A DNA stretch of 46,053 nucleotides from NCBI GenBank assembly GCA_028867675.1, contig JAGWGA010000012.1, positions 1 to 46,053 on the forward strand. The letters run 5' to 3'. The notes under the pieces are model-generated. The model was given only the letters and a program-made list of their open reading frames with translations. It was not told the DNA's origin and did no database searches. Positions 26,228 to 34,898 of this stretch are shown one piece after another. The position numbers and the translations under genes are program-made. Source of the DNA: Nitrososphaerota archaeon. Its GTDB lineage: Archaea; Thermoproteota; Nitrososphaeria; Nitrososphaerales; Nitrosopumilaceae. How positions within the stretch are numbered: the stretch's first letter is position 1; the number at the start of each line of letters is the position of its first letter.

Positions 26228-26506
26228 ATGAACATGCCAAAGGAGATGAACAGATACTGTCCTAAATGCAAGAAGCATACATTACAGAAAGTCTCCATAT
26301 ACAAGGCAGGAAAGAGAAGAGGTTCCGCTATTGGTGAAAGAAGACACGCTGAAGATAAGAAAGGTTACGGTGGCCAAAAATTCCCAAAATTAGCAAAACC
26401 GGCAAAGACTACTAAAAAGATGACTCCCATTATGACATGTCCTGAATGCAAGAAAAAGTGGAATACATCCGGAATCAGATTGAGAAAATTGGAGTTAGTT
26501 GCATAA
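26228..26506 (+). CDS. rpl44e: 50S ribosomal protein L44e
   Basis: Archaeal/eukaryotic large-subunit protein, 92 residues. Zinc-binding CPKCKKHT (about residues 11-18) and CPECKKKW (about 75-82), with the basic family motif KAGKRRGSAIGERRHAEDKKGYGGQ between. The ATG lies 27 nt from a TATA box. Overlaps rps27e by one base (TAATG), a pairing common in archaea. Confidence 0.97.
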   Translation: MNMPKEMNRYCPKCKKHTLQKVSIYKAGKRRGSAIGERRHAEDKKGYGGQKFPKLAKPAKTTKKMTPIMTCPECKKKWNTSGIRLRKLELVA

Positions 26507-26703
26507 TGAAAAGAGCTCACATTTGGATTCCAAAACCAGGTAGTAAATTCAATAAAGTACAATGTAAGGAATGTGGGGAAGAGAGTGTTGTTTACTCACA
26601 TGTTTCTTCAACAGTTACATGCAAGGCCTGCGGCAACGTTTTAGCAGAACCAACAGGTTCCATTTCAAAACCAAATGGAAAAATTTTAGGCAGTGCAGAT
26701 TAA
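26506..26703 (+). CDS. rps27e: 30S ribosomal protein S27e
   Basis: 65-residue zinc-ribbon protein. Four cysteines in C-x2-C...C-x2-C order (VQCKECGEESVVYSH, VTCKACGNVLAEPTG). ATG at 26506 shares a base with the L44e stop. Its 3' end overlaps the convergent cobY by 18 nt. Confidence 0.96.
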   Translation: MKRAHIWIPKPGSKFNKVQCKECGEESVVYSHVSSTVTCKACGNVLAEPTGSISKPNGKILGSAD

Positions 26704-27270
26704 GTCAAAGTCTTTTTGAGTATTCAAGTTAACACCTACTCGTTTATCATCAAGAATAACATATGATTCTGGCACATGTTGCATGTTTTTTATTTGTCTA
26801 GGATCGACTACAGATATTCCAGTATAAGCACATTCTTCATCATTCCAATTAACAAAAAATTCTGCATCCAATCCAAGAGATTGAAGAAAGTTTTTTCTTA
26901 CAAGTATGCTTGTCCAGACATTTTTTTCATCAACTAGTTTTATAATTTTTTGAATTATTTCAGAATCTAAAAGTGGCATGTCACCAGAGGCCACAAAAAT
27001 TAGTTCATCAAACTTAATCAGGGCTTCATTTAGATCGTTGACATATCCGCTTCCCTTTGTTTCTAGTATGTCAATTCCCAAGTCAGAAACAAATTTGTGT
27101 GTTTTTGGAGCGTTATTACTTGTAACACATACAATCTTTGAAAAAATTCCTGAATTTTTAAAAGCATTTAGAACATGTTCGATAATAGGTTTTTTGTATT
27201 TTAAAAGGAGTTTTTCCTCAGATGATTTCATCCTAGTGCCCTTACCTCCGCACATGACTAATCCAATCAT
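26686..27270 (-). CDS. cobY: GTP:adenosylcobinamide-phosphate guanylyltransferase CobY
   Basis: Archaeal non-orthologous replacement of the nucleotidylyltransferase half of CobU. The 194-residue Rossmann-like nucleotidyltransferase begins MIGLVMCGGKGTRM, followed by EKLLLKYKKPIIEHVLNAF, VTSNNAPKT, the metal motif VASGDMPLL and a C-terminal VNLNTQKDFDL. The ATG overlaps the cobS stop (ATGA). The operon context makes the assignment strong. Confidence 0.92.
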   Translation of the reverse strand: MIGLVMCGGKGTRMKSSEEKLLLKYKKPIIEHVLNAFKNSGIFSKIVCVTSNNAPKTHKFVSDLGIDILETKGSGYVNDLNEALIKFDELIFVASGDMPLLDSEIIQKIIKLVDEKNVWTSILVRKNFLQSLGLDAEFFVNWNDEECAYTGISVVDPRQIKNMQHVPESYVILDDKRVGVNLNTQKDFDLICTA

Positions 27271-27992
27271 ACTGATGCAAAAATCAATAGTGATGCTAGT
27301 CTAACCAACTCGTTACTTGCTCCAAATACATCACCAGAGATTCCTCCAAAGCTTCTTTTTGAAACTGCAAGCAATAGAAAAGACAACCCTACACAGGATA
27401 TGACTACAAATACGCCTGTCAGTCCCCCAAAGATTACAGTAGGTATGATGGCTATTCCTGCAGCTACCGCAAGTTTTCTTGGATCCTTCATAGATTGTGT
27501 AAAAGGAGAACTTAGTCCTTCCCAAGCAGAGATGCCCCGGTTTGCTTGAATAACCATCGATAGTTTGGCCATCAATTCGCTAAATAGAACTGCCTCAAAC
27601 AATGCAAATCCCTTCATCATAGAAATAGCTAGAATCATACCTGCAGCATACAACACTACCGTCATTACTCCGGCAGAACCAACTGCTGGATCCCTCATTG
27701 CTTTGAGTTTCTTTTCTTTTGTTCCCTTCGCCATAATTCCATCTGCAAAATCACAAAGTGCATCGGTGTGATGCATTCCAGTTATAATTGCAAGTGCACC
27801 CGTTAAGATTAATCCAGTAATCAGCGGTTGAATAAACAAGGAGAGACCATAACCTGCTGCTCCAACTATTAATCCGATTACAGCTCCTGCAATTGGAAAA
27901 AGATACATGTTTTTTGCAACAGTTTCCAGTTCACCACTTTTAGAAGGAATAATGGTTAGAAATGATATTACTGAAGATATTCCCTTAAACAT
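27267..27992 (-). CDS. cobS: Adenosylcobinamide-GDP ribazoletransferase (cobalamin synthase) CobS
   Basis: Integral membrane enzyme joining the lower ligand to AdoCbi-GDP. The 241-residue protein has about six hydrophobic helices and the CobS signature GMHHTDALCDFADGIMAKGTKEKKLKAMRDPAVGSAG, with the Asp/His residues near residues 74-105. I take the ATG at 27992, which overlaps cbiB by 8 nt; a TTG five codons upstream is open. Ends with FGGISGDVFGASNELVRL, the conserved C-terminal motif. Confidence 0.94.
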   Translation of the reverse strand: MFKGISSVISFLTIIPSKSGELETVAKNMYLFPIAGAVIGLIVGAAGYGLSLFIQPLITGLILTGALAIITGMHHTDALCDFADGIMAKGTKEKKLKAMRDPAVGSAGVMTVVLYAAGMILAISMMKGFALFEAVLFSELMAKLSMVIQANRGISAWEGLSSPFTQSMKDPRKLAVAAGIAIIPTVIFGGLTGVFVVISCVGLSFLLLAVSKRSFGGISGDVFGASNELVRLASLLIFASV

Positions 27993-28977
27993 TAAACCAC
28001 CAACCAAGAGATGATAACAGTATAATCATAGGAATTGTAAAAATTAAAACAAACAATATTGTAGTTATCTTCATTATAGAAATTGTAGATTTGAAATGTT
28101 TTTCACTTATCTCGGAATTGCCATCTCCTAATACATAATGCTCAATTTTTTCAAATCTAATTCCAAGCGCACCAGCTAAGGTAGCCATCGGATAACCAGC
28201 GTTTGGACTTTCAGTCTTTGAACCATCCCTTTTCATTACATGAATTGAATGTCTCCAATCTTCTTTTAGTATAATGCAAGAAAGTACCATTACAAGACTT
28301 GTAAGTCTTGAAGGAAGAAAGTTAAGCGTTTTGTCACAGTTAGCAGCAAACCAACCTACGTTTTGGAATATTTCTGTCTTGTATCCGATCATGGAATCAG
28401 CAGTATTTACAGTCCTGTAAGCAAATGCGCCCAAAAGACCAAAAATTGAGAAGTAAAAAAGAGGTCCAGTTATGCCGTCAACGATGTTTTCACTTATACT
28501 TTCAAGAGTTGCAGAAATGATATGTTGCCTGTCTAGATTCGTCGTATTTCGTTTTACTATCATGGAAAGTTTTACCCTAGCATCATCCAAGTCATTTTTT
28601 GATAATGCAGATATGATTTTTGATGCATGACTTTCCATGCCCTTTATGGCAATAGTAGTTTTTAGGAGAATTCCAACGGAGATTATACTCAAACCAAGAA
28701 ACAGAACTTTGTAAAGTCCATTTGAATCAAAATTTCCCACATATTGTATCGTATAAGAAAAGAAGACTAGAGGAATAGAGACTATAACAATTATGGAAAC
28801 AAGGAGAATTATTCCATTAATTTTTTCAATTAATGGATTGGAGGATCTTGTATAAGGTACAAACTTTCCTATCAATCTCCCTATCCAAACAGTTGGATGA
28901 TACCTATTTTTTGGATCTCCAAAGAAAAAATCTAAGAAAAGAGCAAGTATGACTGCAATTATAGGTATTAAAATCAA
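27985..28977 (-). CDS. cbiB: Adenosylcobinamide-phosphate synthase CbiB
   Basis: Membrane enzyme that attaches aminopropanol phosphate (or an analogue) to adenosylcobyric acid. About 330 residues with several membrane helices; motifs LDFFFGDPKNRYHPTVWIGR, SISENIVDGITGPLFY, ADSMIGYKTE, DRLTSLV-like PSRLTSLVMVL and GYPMATLAGALGI. The TTG start overlaps the cbiP stop as TTGA. Its substrate is made by the upstream CobD-like decarboxylase. Confidence 0.94.
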   Translation of the reverse strand: MILIPIIAVILALFLDFFFGDPKNRYHPTVWIGRLIGKFVPYTRSSNPLIEKINGIILLVSIIVIVSIPLVFFSYTIQYVGNFDSNGLYKVLFLGLSIISVGILLKTTIAIKGMESHASKIISALSKNDLDDARVKLSMIVKRNTTNLDRQHIISATLESISENIVDGITGPLFYFSIFGLLGAFAYRTVNTADSMIGYKTEIFQNVGWFAANCDKTLNFLPSRLTSLVMVLSCIILKEDWRHSIHVMKRDGSKTESPNAGYPMATLAGALGIRFEKIEHYVLGDGNSEISEKHFKSTISIMKITTILFVLIFTIPMIILLSSLGWWFNV

Positions 28978-29819
28978 TTTAACATCTCTCCTATTTTTTT
29001 CATATCCAAATTTTTTTTCACAAGACGTGCTAGGTGATCTATTTCTTTATCTAGTGTTACAAGATATTTTTTTGTCCATGAAACTTTTTTTGGATTTGCA
29101 TGTAAAGAGTCCTCATCAGGAATCGCAAACTCAATTAGAGGAATCGTGCCAATTACAGGTCTAGAAGTCATTTCTTTCATTACAGAATAGCTAGAATGCA
29201 GTATTGTCACATCACCTCTGAATTTATTTATGATAAACCCTTTGATGAGTTTTTGATATTTCTTGTCTAGAAGAGATAATGTTCCAATTATACTTGCAAA
29301 ACTTCCTCCCTTATCGATGTCAGTCACTAAAAGTACTGGTGATTTACAATACTCTGCCATTCTCATGTTGGCTATGTCATATTTTTGCAAGTTTATCTCA
29401 GCAGGAGATCCTGCTCCCTCAAGTATGACAATATCATTTGTTTTTAACAGTTGGTCAAGTGCATTCTTTGATTGCTCAAGCCCCTTTGAGAGTGTAAATT
29501 TTTTGTAATAATCTATGGCATGCATTTTACGATAGAATATACCGTTAACAAAAACTTGACTTATGTAATTTCCAAGCGGTTTTAACAAAATGGGGTTCAT
29601 TATAGGAAGTACCTCGGTTCTTGCGGCAATGGCTTGAATTGCTTGTGCTCTTGAAATTTCAAACTCTTTTCCAACATAGGAATAAGATGACATGTTTTGT
29701 GACTTGAACGGAGATACCTTGTAACCCTCATCAGAGAGAATTCTGCAAAGGGCTGTCACTAGAGTTGTTTTTCCGGCTCCAGAGGAAGTTCCTTGTATCA
29801 TCAGAGTTTTTGCAGTCAT
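28974..29819 (-). CDS. cbiP: Cobyric acid synthase CbiP lacking the glutamine amidotransferase domain
   Basis: Amidates side chains of adenosylcobyrinic diamide. The dethiobiotin-synthetase-like ATPase is complete: P-loop GTSSGAGKT (residues 10-18), FKSQNMSSYSYV, EISRAQAIQAIAA, MNPILLKPLG, VILEGAGSPAEINL, VTDIDKGGSFASIIGT, GFIINKFRGD, IPDEDSL. Normal CbiP/CobQ is about 480-500 residues and continues into a GATase domain with a Cys-His-Glu triad. Here only about 45 residues follow the ATPase, and the last 25 (DKEIDHLARLVKKNLDMKKI) match the extreme C-terminal tail of full-length CbiP. The GATase region is therefore missing internally. Both ends overlap neighbours by 4 nt. Confidence 0.9.
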   Translation of the reverse strand: MTAKTLMIQGTSSGAGKTTLVTALCRILSDEGYKVSPFKSQNMSSYSYVGKEFEISRAQAIQAIAARTEVLPIMNPILLKPLGNYISQVFVNGIFYRKMHAIDYYKKFTLSKGLEQSKNALDQLLKTNDIVILEGAGSPAEINLQKYDIANMRMAEYCKSPVLLVTDIDKGGSFASIIGTLSLLDKKYQKLIKGFIINKFRGDVTILHSSYSVMKEMTSRPVIGTIPLIEFAIPDEDSLHANPKKVSWTKKYLVTLDKEIDHLARLVKKNLDMKKIGEMLN

Positions 29820-30892
29820 AACTCTCCTAGGGCCTCAACTAGTTTGAGATTTTCTTTATGAGTTCTAACTGCAATTCTAATGAAGTTGTTATCTAATCCA
29901 CGGAGTGTGTTACAATCTCTTATGAGAATATTTTTTTTCAACAGTCTATTTTTGATATGATTTGATTTCATCTTCGATTTTATCAGAATAAAGTTTGTAT
30001 CTGAATTGTAACAGGTAAAACCATTTATCTTTGATATGGAATCTATGAGAAATTTTGATTCTTTTCGAATAAGATTCAATGTCTTTGGCAAGTGTGATTT
30101 ATCAGACAATGCCTTTACAGATGATCTTTGAGCAATCCCACTAACATTCCATGGAATCTTTACTTTTTGGAGGATTTCGATCATTTTCTTGTTACCAAGT
30201 CCATATCCAATTCTTAACCCAGCTAATCCAAATGACTTTGTCAAAGATCTAAGAATAAAGAGATTATCAAATTCTTTCAAATATGAGACAACACTCTCAT
30301 CTCCAGTAGGAACTAACTCAATAAAACATTCATCAAGAAAAACCATCACAGACTTGTCATATGCCGATTCTAAGATCTTTAGCATATTTTTTTTCTTTGT
30401 GAGAACTCCTGTAGGATTATTCGGATTACATAAAATGATACAGTTTTTCTTTGAAATTATATTTTGAAATTCGGACAGATTTTTGTTTAGATCCATTGTT
30501 TTAAAGAAATAAAGCGTTGCACCACTTAGTTTTGCAGCGGATTCGTACTCACCAAATGTAGGAATTGGAATCAATACTTTTTGTTTTCTTAGAAACGCAT
30601 TACAAAAATTATAGATTATTTCTGTTGCTCCATTACCAACTACAATCTGATTTTTTGGAACCCCGGTATATTTTTGAAGGTGAATTCTTAATTCATCTGA
30701 ATTAGGATCTGGATAGATAGAGACATCTGAAAGATTTTTGAAAGCGTCTCTTACTTTGGATGGAAATCCAAGAGGATTAACATTTGAACTAAAGTCAAGT
30801 AAATTGGGATCATGTTCATGGTCATCTGAAAATATACCCCCATGAGAAACTACTTTGTGATCTGCTATGGTTTTTTCTACTTTAATCCGCAC
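29816..30892 (-). CDS. cobD: CobD-type threonine-phosphate decarboxylase (PLP aminotransferase fold)
   Basis: Makes (R)-1-amino-2-propanol phosphate for the nucleotide loop of B12. Fold type I PLP protein with N-terminal HGGIFSDDHEHDPNLLDFSSNVNPLG, the hallmark that separates CobD from HisC, plus GNGATE, PNNPTGV, FLDECFIEL and the PLP lysine K222 (counting from a TTG at 30901) in SLTKSFGLAGLRIGYG. The start may be the TTG at 30901 or GTG at 30892; a TAAATA box at 30915-30920 spaces better with 30892. First gene of the five-gene B12 operon, overlapping cbiP by 4 nt. Confidence 0.88.
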   Translation of the reverse strand: MRIKVEKTIADHKVVSHGGIFSDDHEHDPNLLDFSSNVNPLGFPSKVRDAFKNLSDVSIYPDPNSDELRIHLQKYTGVPKNQIVVGNGATEIIYNFCNAFLRKQKVLIPIPTFGEYESAAKLSGATLYFFKTMDLNKNLSEFQNIISKKNCIILCNPNNPTGVLTKKKNMLKILESAYDKSVMVFLDECFIELVPTGDESVVSYLKEFDNLFILRSLTKSFGLAGLRIGYGLGNKKMIEILQKVKIPWNVSGIAQRSSVKALSDKSHLPKTLNLIRKESKFLIDSISKINGFTCYNSDTNFILIKSKMKSNHIKNRLLKKNILIRDCNTLRGLDNNFIRIAVRTHKENLKLVEALGEL

Positions 30893-30949
30893 ATTTCCCA
30901 AATATCCATAACGGTATTTAGTTGTGTTTTGTTCACGCTTCTAAAAGAA

Positions 30950-30957
30950 TATTAATT
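30950..30957 (+). promoter_or_regulatory. TATA box upstream of asd
   Basis: TATTAATT, centred about 25 nt before the ATG at 30978; the opposite strand of the same 76-nt gap holds the B12 operon promoter. Confidence 0.5.
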
Positions 30958-30977
30958 GTATAAGGGCTGTTTTCTTT

Positions 30978-32054
30978 ATGAAACGTGTAGCCATAATAGG
31001 AGTTACTGGCGCAGTAGGACAGGAATTTCTTCTTGCTTTAAACAAACATCCTTGGTTTGAGGTAAAACAGATAGCTGCATCTGAACGATCTGCCAAGAAA
31101 AAGTTTGTTGATGCGATCAGAGACCCAAATAGTGGCATTTTGAAATGGCATTTGAGAGAACCCATTCCCGAATATGTTAGAGATATGACGGTAGAATCAG
31201 TAGACGATATTAATACAGATAATCTTGATTTGATTTTCAGTTCAGTAGAAAGTGAGGCAGCAAGAGATATTGAAACAAAATTTGCAAAAACTACTCCCGT
31301 AATCAGCACTTCTGCAGCTTATAGATATGAAGTAGACGTACCTATTTTGATTCCTGGCATAAATGATGATCATATAGGAATGTTAGATATTCAGAAAAAG
31401 AATCGTGGTTGGAAAGGATTTGTCGCTCCATTACCAAATTGTACTACAACAGGACTTGCAATTACAATGAGACCACTTTTAGACAAATTTGGCGCTCAAA
31501 AGATAATCATGACTTCAATGCAAGCCATGTCAGGAGCAGGTAGATCGCCTGGTGTCTCCGCACTAGATATTACTGATAATATTATTCCATACATTCCAAA
31601 GGAAGAAGACAAAGTAAGACTAGAAACAGGAAAGATACTAGGGAAGTTTGTAGATGGAAAAATTGATCCAGCAAAAATGAAAGTTAGTTGTACATGTACT
31701 AGAGTTCCAGTTTTGGATGGACATACTGAAACTGTTTTTGTTGAGACTGCTTCTCATGTTGATCCAGAAACTGTAAAAAAAGCCATGCAAGACTTTTCAA
31801 ATAATGTAAGTGTTACAGGCTTGCCATCAGCTCCAAAAGAATATCTCATGGTTAACGAAGATCCTACAAGACCACAGCCAAGATTAGACAGAGAGATCAA
31901 TGAAGGAATGACTACAGTTGTTGGTAGATTAAGAGAAGATACGGTATTTGATAATGGAATAAAGTATGTGCTATTTTCACACAATGAAAAGATGGGCTCT
32001 GCAAAGGGTGCTGTATTGTTAGCAGAAATGCTTTACAAAAAAGGCTACATTTAA
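30978..32054 (+). CDS. asd: Aspartate-semialdehyde dehydrogenase family protein (archaeal type)
   Basis: NADP-dependent reductase of 358 residues: Rossmann motif VAIIGVTGAVGQEF, catalytic C155 in PLPNCTTTGLAI, the AMSGAGRSPGVSALD loop, catalytic His in VLDGHTETVFVE and the C-terminal KGAVLLAEML. The archaeal branch of this family also gave rise to malonyl-CoA reductase of autotrophic Sulfolobales, so a role in carbon fixation cannot be excluded from sequence. No other asd is seen in the window. Single-gene unit with its own promoter. Confidence 0.88.
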   Translation: MKRVAIIGVTGAVGQEFLLALNKHPWFEVKQIAASERSAKKKFVDAIRDPNSGILKWHLREPIPEYVRDMTVESVDDINTDNLDLIFSSVESEAARDIETKFAKTTPVISTSAAYRYEVDVPILIPGINDDHIGMLDIQKKNRGWKGFVAPLPNCTTTGLAITMRPLLDKFGAQKIIMTSMQAMSGAGRSPGVSALDITDNIIPYIPKEEDKVRLETGKILGKFVDGKIDPAKMKVSCTCTRVPVLDGHTETVFVETASHVDPETVKKAMQDFSNNVSVTGLPSAPKEYLMVNEDPTRPQPRLDREINEGMTTVVGRLREDTVFDNGIKYVLFSHNEKMGSAKGAVLLAEMLYKKGYI

Positions 32055-32130
32055 GAAATTTCAGAATTATAGAAAAATTTCATTAACAAGTTTAATAAGA
32101 TCCATTTATTTACAATAAATAGTGTTTTGA

Positions 32131-32589
32131 ATGGCAAAAGTTGATGATTTAGATATGATAATTTTATCGGAATTATCACAAGATGCAAACATATCAGTTC
32201 CCCGAATTTCAAAGAAGATTAATGTAAATTCTTCCGTAGTGTATAGCAGAATCAAGAGACTCGTTAAGAGGAAACTAATTGAACGTTTTACAATAGTAGT
32301 AAATGATAGAGAATTAGGTTATACCGTAAAAGCCCTTACTGGAATAAACATGGATTCTAAGATGAGAGATAACGTGATTGAAGAGTTGATGAAGATTCCA
32401 GAAGTAAGGGAGATCTCAGAAGTAACTGGAAGATTTGACATAATTGTAACAATGTATGCTAAAAACCTCGATGAAATGCATCGACTGATATCTGAAAGGT
32501 TAGGAAGAATTCAGGGAGTACAGCGTTCTGAGAGTTTCATCGAAATGAAGAGAACTACAAAACCTATGCCTTACAAACCTGCAAAATAG
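32131..32589 (+). CDS. Lrp/AsnC-family transcriptional regulator
   Basis: 152 residues. N-terminal helix-turn-helix (about residues 6-55: LDMIILSELSQDANISVPRI, SSVVYSRIKRLVKRKLIERF) and C-terminal RAM ligand-binding domain (about 68-140: TGINMDSKMRD, VTGRFDIIVTMYAKNLDEMH). An AT-rich TATA-like TTTATTTA lies about 24 nt upstream. Targets unknown; neighbours asd and ctaB are not obviously its regulon. The RAM-only protein at 11.7 kb is a possible partner. Confidence 0.9.
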   Translation: MAKVDDLDMIILSELSQDANISVPRISKKINVNSSVVYSRIKRLVKRKLIERFTIVVNDRELGYTVKALTGINMDSKMRDNVIEELMKIPEVREISEVTGRFDIIVTMYAKNLDEMHRLISERLGRIQGVQRSESFIEMKRTTKPMPYKPAK

Positions 32590-32643
32590 TCTTGAGGCTG
32601 TTTCAACCTATAAATAAGTAATAAGCTCCAAATTTGGTTAAGT

Positions 32644-33549
32644 GTGCTAACAACAAAAGCAAGTTCAAGAATTAAGGTATACTATGAAGTTACCAAGCCA
32701 AAGATATGGTATCTTCTTGTTTTTACTGCAATAGGTGCAGCTTATACTGCATCCAATTTGTATCATATTGCACTATCACCATTAACTTGGGGTCTTCTCA
32801 TAGGTAGTGTAATAGCCGGTTCTGCTGCAGCAAATACTCTGACAAACTATAATGATAGAGATATTGATGCAATAATGGAACGAACTAAGGATAGACCTCT
32901 TCCAAGTAGAAGAATTTTCCCAGCTGAAAAGGCATTATATTTTGGATTAATTCTTGCAGGTATTTCATTAGTTACTTCTTTTGCAATAAATACGTGGGCA
33001 GGTATTTTCATGGCTTTTGGACTTGCTGATAATATTTTGATTTACAGTAAGTTACTCAAAAGAAGAAGTAGAACAAATATTGTTTTAGGAGGATTTTCGG
33101 GAGGAGCACCGGCAATGATTGGATATGCTGCAGTCACAATGACTGGTCTATGGGATTTAGGATTAGTAATGGCAGGATTAGTTTTTGTTTGGATTCCAAT
33201 GCACATATGGAGTCTTACACTTCATGTCAAGGATGATTACAACAAAGTCAATGTCCCCATGTTAACTGCAGTAGAATCGGAAAAGACATCAGTTCGTGTA
33301 ATTGCTGGAACAACTCTTATGATGGTTCTTTTTAGCGTCCTTCCCTTTTTCATGACAAATACATCTGGAAAGCACCTATTTCATGAAACATACCTTTACA
33401 CAGCAATTGTTTCAGGTGCAATAATGGTTGCACTAAGTGTATGGTTATTGGTAAAGCCATCTGAGAAAGCATCATGGACATTGTTCAAGTTTTCAAGTCC
33501 ATATCTTGCAATACTGTTTATTGCGTTAATGATTGATTCTGCGCTCTAG
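32644..33549 (+). CDS. ctaB: Protoheme IX farnesyltransferase (heme O synthase) CtaB
   Basis: UbiA-type membrane prenyltransferase that farnesylates heme B for the terminal oxidase. The signature NYNDRDIDAIMERTKDRPLPSRRI (about residues 67-90) holds the Asp-rich prenyl diphosphate site; about eight to nine hydrophobic helices follow, with VWIPMHIWSLTLHVKDDY as second conserved loop. 301 residues. GTG start at 32644, 54 nt after the Lrp gene. Fits an aerobic archaeon with a heme-copper oxidase. Confidence 0.93.
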   Translation: MLTTKASSRIKVYYEVTKPKIWYLLVFTAIGAAYTASNLYHIALSPLTWGLLIGSVIAGSAAANTLTNYNDRDIDAIMERTKDRPLPSRRIFPAEKALYFGLILAGISLVTSFAINTWAGIFMAFGLADNILIYSKLLKRRSRTNIVLGGFSGGAPAMIGYAAVTMTGLWDLGLVMAGLVFVWIPMHIWSLTLHVKDDYNKVNVPMLTAVESEKTSVRVIAGTTLMMVLFSVLPFFMTNTSGKHLFHETYLYTAIVSGAIMVALSVWLLVKPSEKASWTLFKFSSPYLAILFIALMIDSAL

Positions 33550-33563
33550 TTTTAATGTAAATT

Positions 33564-34898
33564 TTATTTCAAGTAATTTTTTAATGACATCTTTTCTATG
33601 CCAGGGATTTTAGCAATTTCAAAGCCTTCTGCTCGTTTTGAAGAGGATTTTGTAGCATCAACTCCCATCTTAGCAGTTAGAAGATTTTTCTGATCACTTG
33701 ACGGGTCCAAACTAGAGCCTCTTACTTTAGATATTATTACTAGGTCTTTGTCGGCTTGAAATCTGGTAGCCATTGCATATTCTACGGCAACTGGATCAGA
33801 TGGATCAATATCATCGTCTACCACTACCACATTCTTTAGAGAACGATGAGCAGAAAATGTTGCATCTATTGCTTTTTTTGCATCTGAATCTCGTTTTTTA
33901 GAAATTTGAACAACAGCGTGTAACCATTTGCAACCTCCCTGAGTTAGTACAACATTCTTAGTTTGTGGAAGGACCTGCTTTAGTTCCTTGTTTATTTTGG
34001 CTTCAATAGGCATACCCATCAGCAATTGATGTTCAGCAAAGCCAGCTAATACATCATGGAAGATTGGGTTAGTTCTATGATAAATTCTATCAAGCTCAAA
34101 AACTGGCTGCTCTCTTTTGAAATCATATGTACGAAGCATTTCGACCATCCACTCCTTGTGAGTTTTATCTTTGAGGATTCTTCCTTCAATAATAATTTCA
34201 GATTCTGATGGTACATGCATTCCAGAATAAGGAGTTCTTGATAGAGAAAGTTTTTTGTTTAGCAATTCATTTGCAATTTCAAGCTCATCTTTTCCCCAAT
34301 CAGCCTGATATGCTCCTGCAATAGAAACAGCGGGATGAACACCTATCGAGATGGCAACTTTGAGATCCTCACCATGTTCTTTTGCATAAACAAATGTTCT
34401 ATGTAGATGTCTTCCCTCTACCATTCTAATTGAAAAATGATTTTTGTCAAGTCTTAACAATCTATTAAATGATGAATTTTGTGTGCCCATTTCCTGATTT
34501 TTTGTATAAATTATTGCTGAAGTAATAAAAGGACCGGGTTCTTTTTCAAAATGAGTTACTATAGGCAAGGTAAAAAGATCTCTTGATTGATTTTCTGCAA
34601 ATTTTGGTTTTTGAATTATTTTGGGTTTTGATGCATTCTTTATTGCAGAAATTACTTTTTCATGAATCTTGTTTTCGGGAGCACCAACTGCATAAGCAAA
34701 CCTTTTCCGAGTACCAACTAAATTTGAAACTATGCGGAATTTACTATTTTTAACATTTTCAAATAACAGCGCTTTTGAACCATCCATCTTGGCAGTAACT
34801 GCAGCAATCTCAAATTTTGTTGAAACTTTCTTTTTTACTATAGCCAACTCGCCCTTTTTGGAAAGAATGTCGATATAGCTTCGCATGTCAGAAGTCAT
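33564..34898 (-). CDS. UbiD-family prenylated-FMN decarboxylase; candidate anhydromevalonate phosphate decarboxylase
   Basis: 444-residue UbiD-fold protein: DMRSYIDILSKKGELAIVKK, GPFITSAIIYTKNQEMG, FNRLLRLDKNHFSIRMVEGRHLHR, GVHPAVSIAGAYQADWGKDEL, PSESEIIIEGRI and VVDDDIDPSDPVAVEYAMATRFQADKD. Archaea have no ubiquinone; a UbiD homologue decarboxylates trans-anhydromevalonate 5-phosphate in the modified archaeal mevalonate pathway, and HMG-CoA reductase is in this window, so that role is plausible. No UbiX partner is visible nearby. The ATG overlaps the upstream gene by 4 nt. Confidence 0.85.
   Translation of the reverse strand: MTSDMRSYIDILSKKGELAIVKKKVSTKFEIAAVTAKMDGSKALLFENVKNSKFRIVSNLVGTRKRFAYAVGAPENKIHEKVISAIKNASKPKIIQKPKFAENQSRDLFTLPIVTHFEKEPGPFITSAIIYTKNQEMGTQNSSFNRLLRLDKNHFSIRMVEGRHLHRTFVYAKEHGEDLKVAISIGVHPAVSIAGAYQADWGKDELEIANELLNKKLSLSRTPYSGMHVPSESEIIIEGRILKDKTHKEWMVEMLRTYDFKREQPVFELDRIYHRTNPIFHDVLAGFAEHQLLMGMPIEAKINKELKQVLPQTKNVVLTQGGCKWLHAVVQISKKRDSDAKKAIDATFSAHRSLKNVVVVDDDIDPSDPVAVEYAMATRFQADKDLVIISKVRGSSLDPSSDQKNLLTAKMGVDATKSSSKRAEGFEIAKIPGIEKMSLKNYLK

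Noticed and set aside
28974-29819. cbiP as a frameshifted or truncated pseudogene
   Set aside because: The frame is clean, the family C-terminal tail is present, and both ends overlap neighbouring genes by 4 nt. No GATase remnant is visible downstream, since cbiB follows at once.
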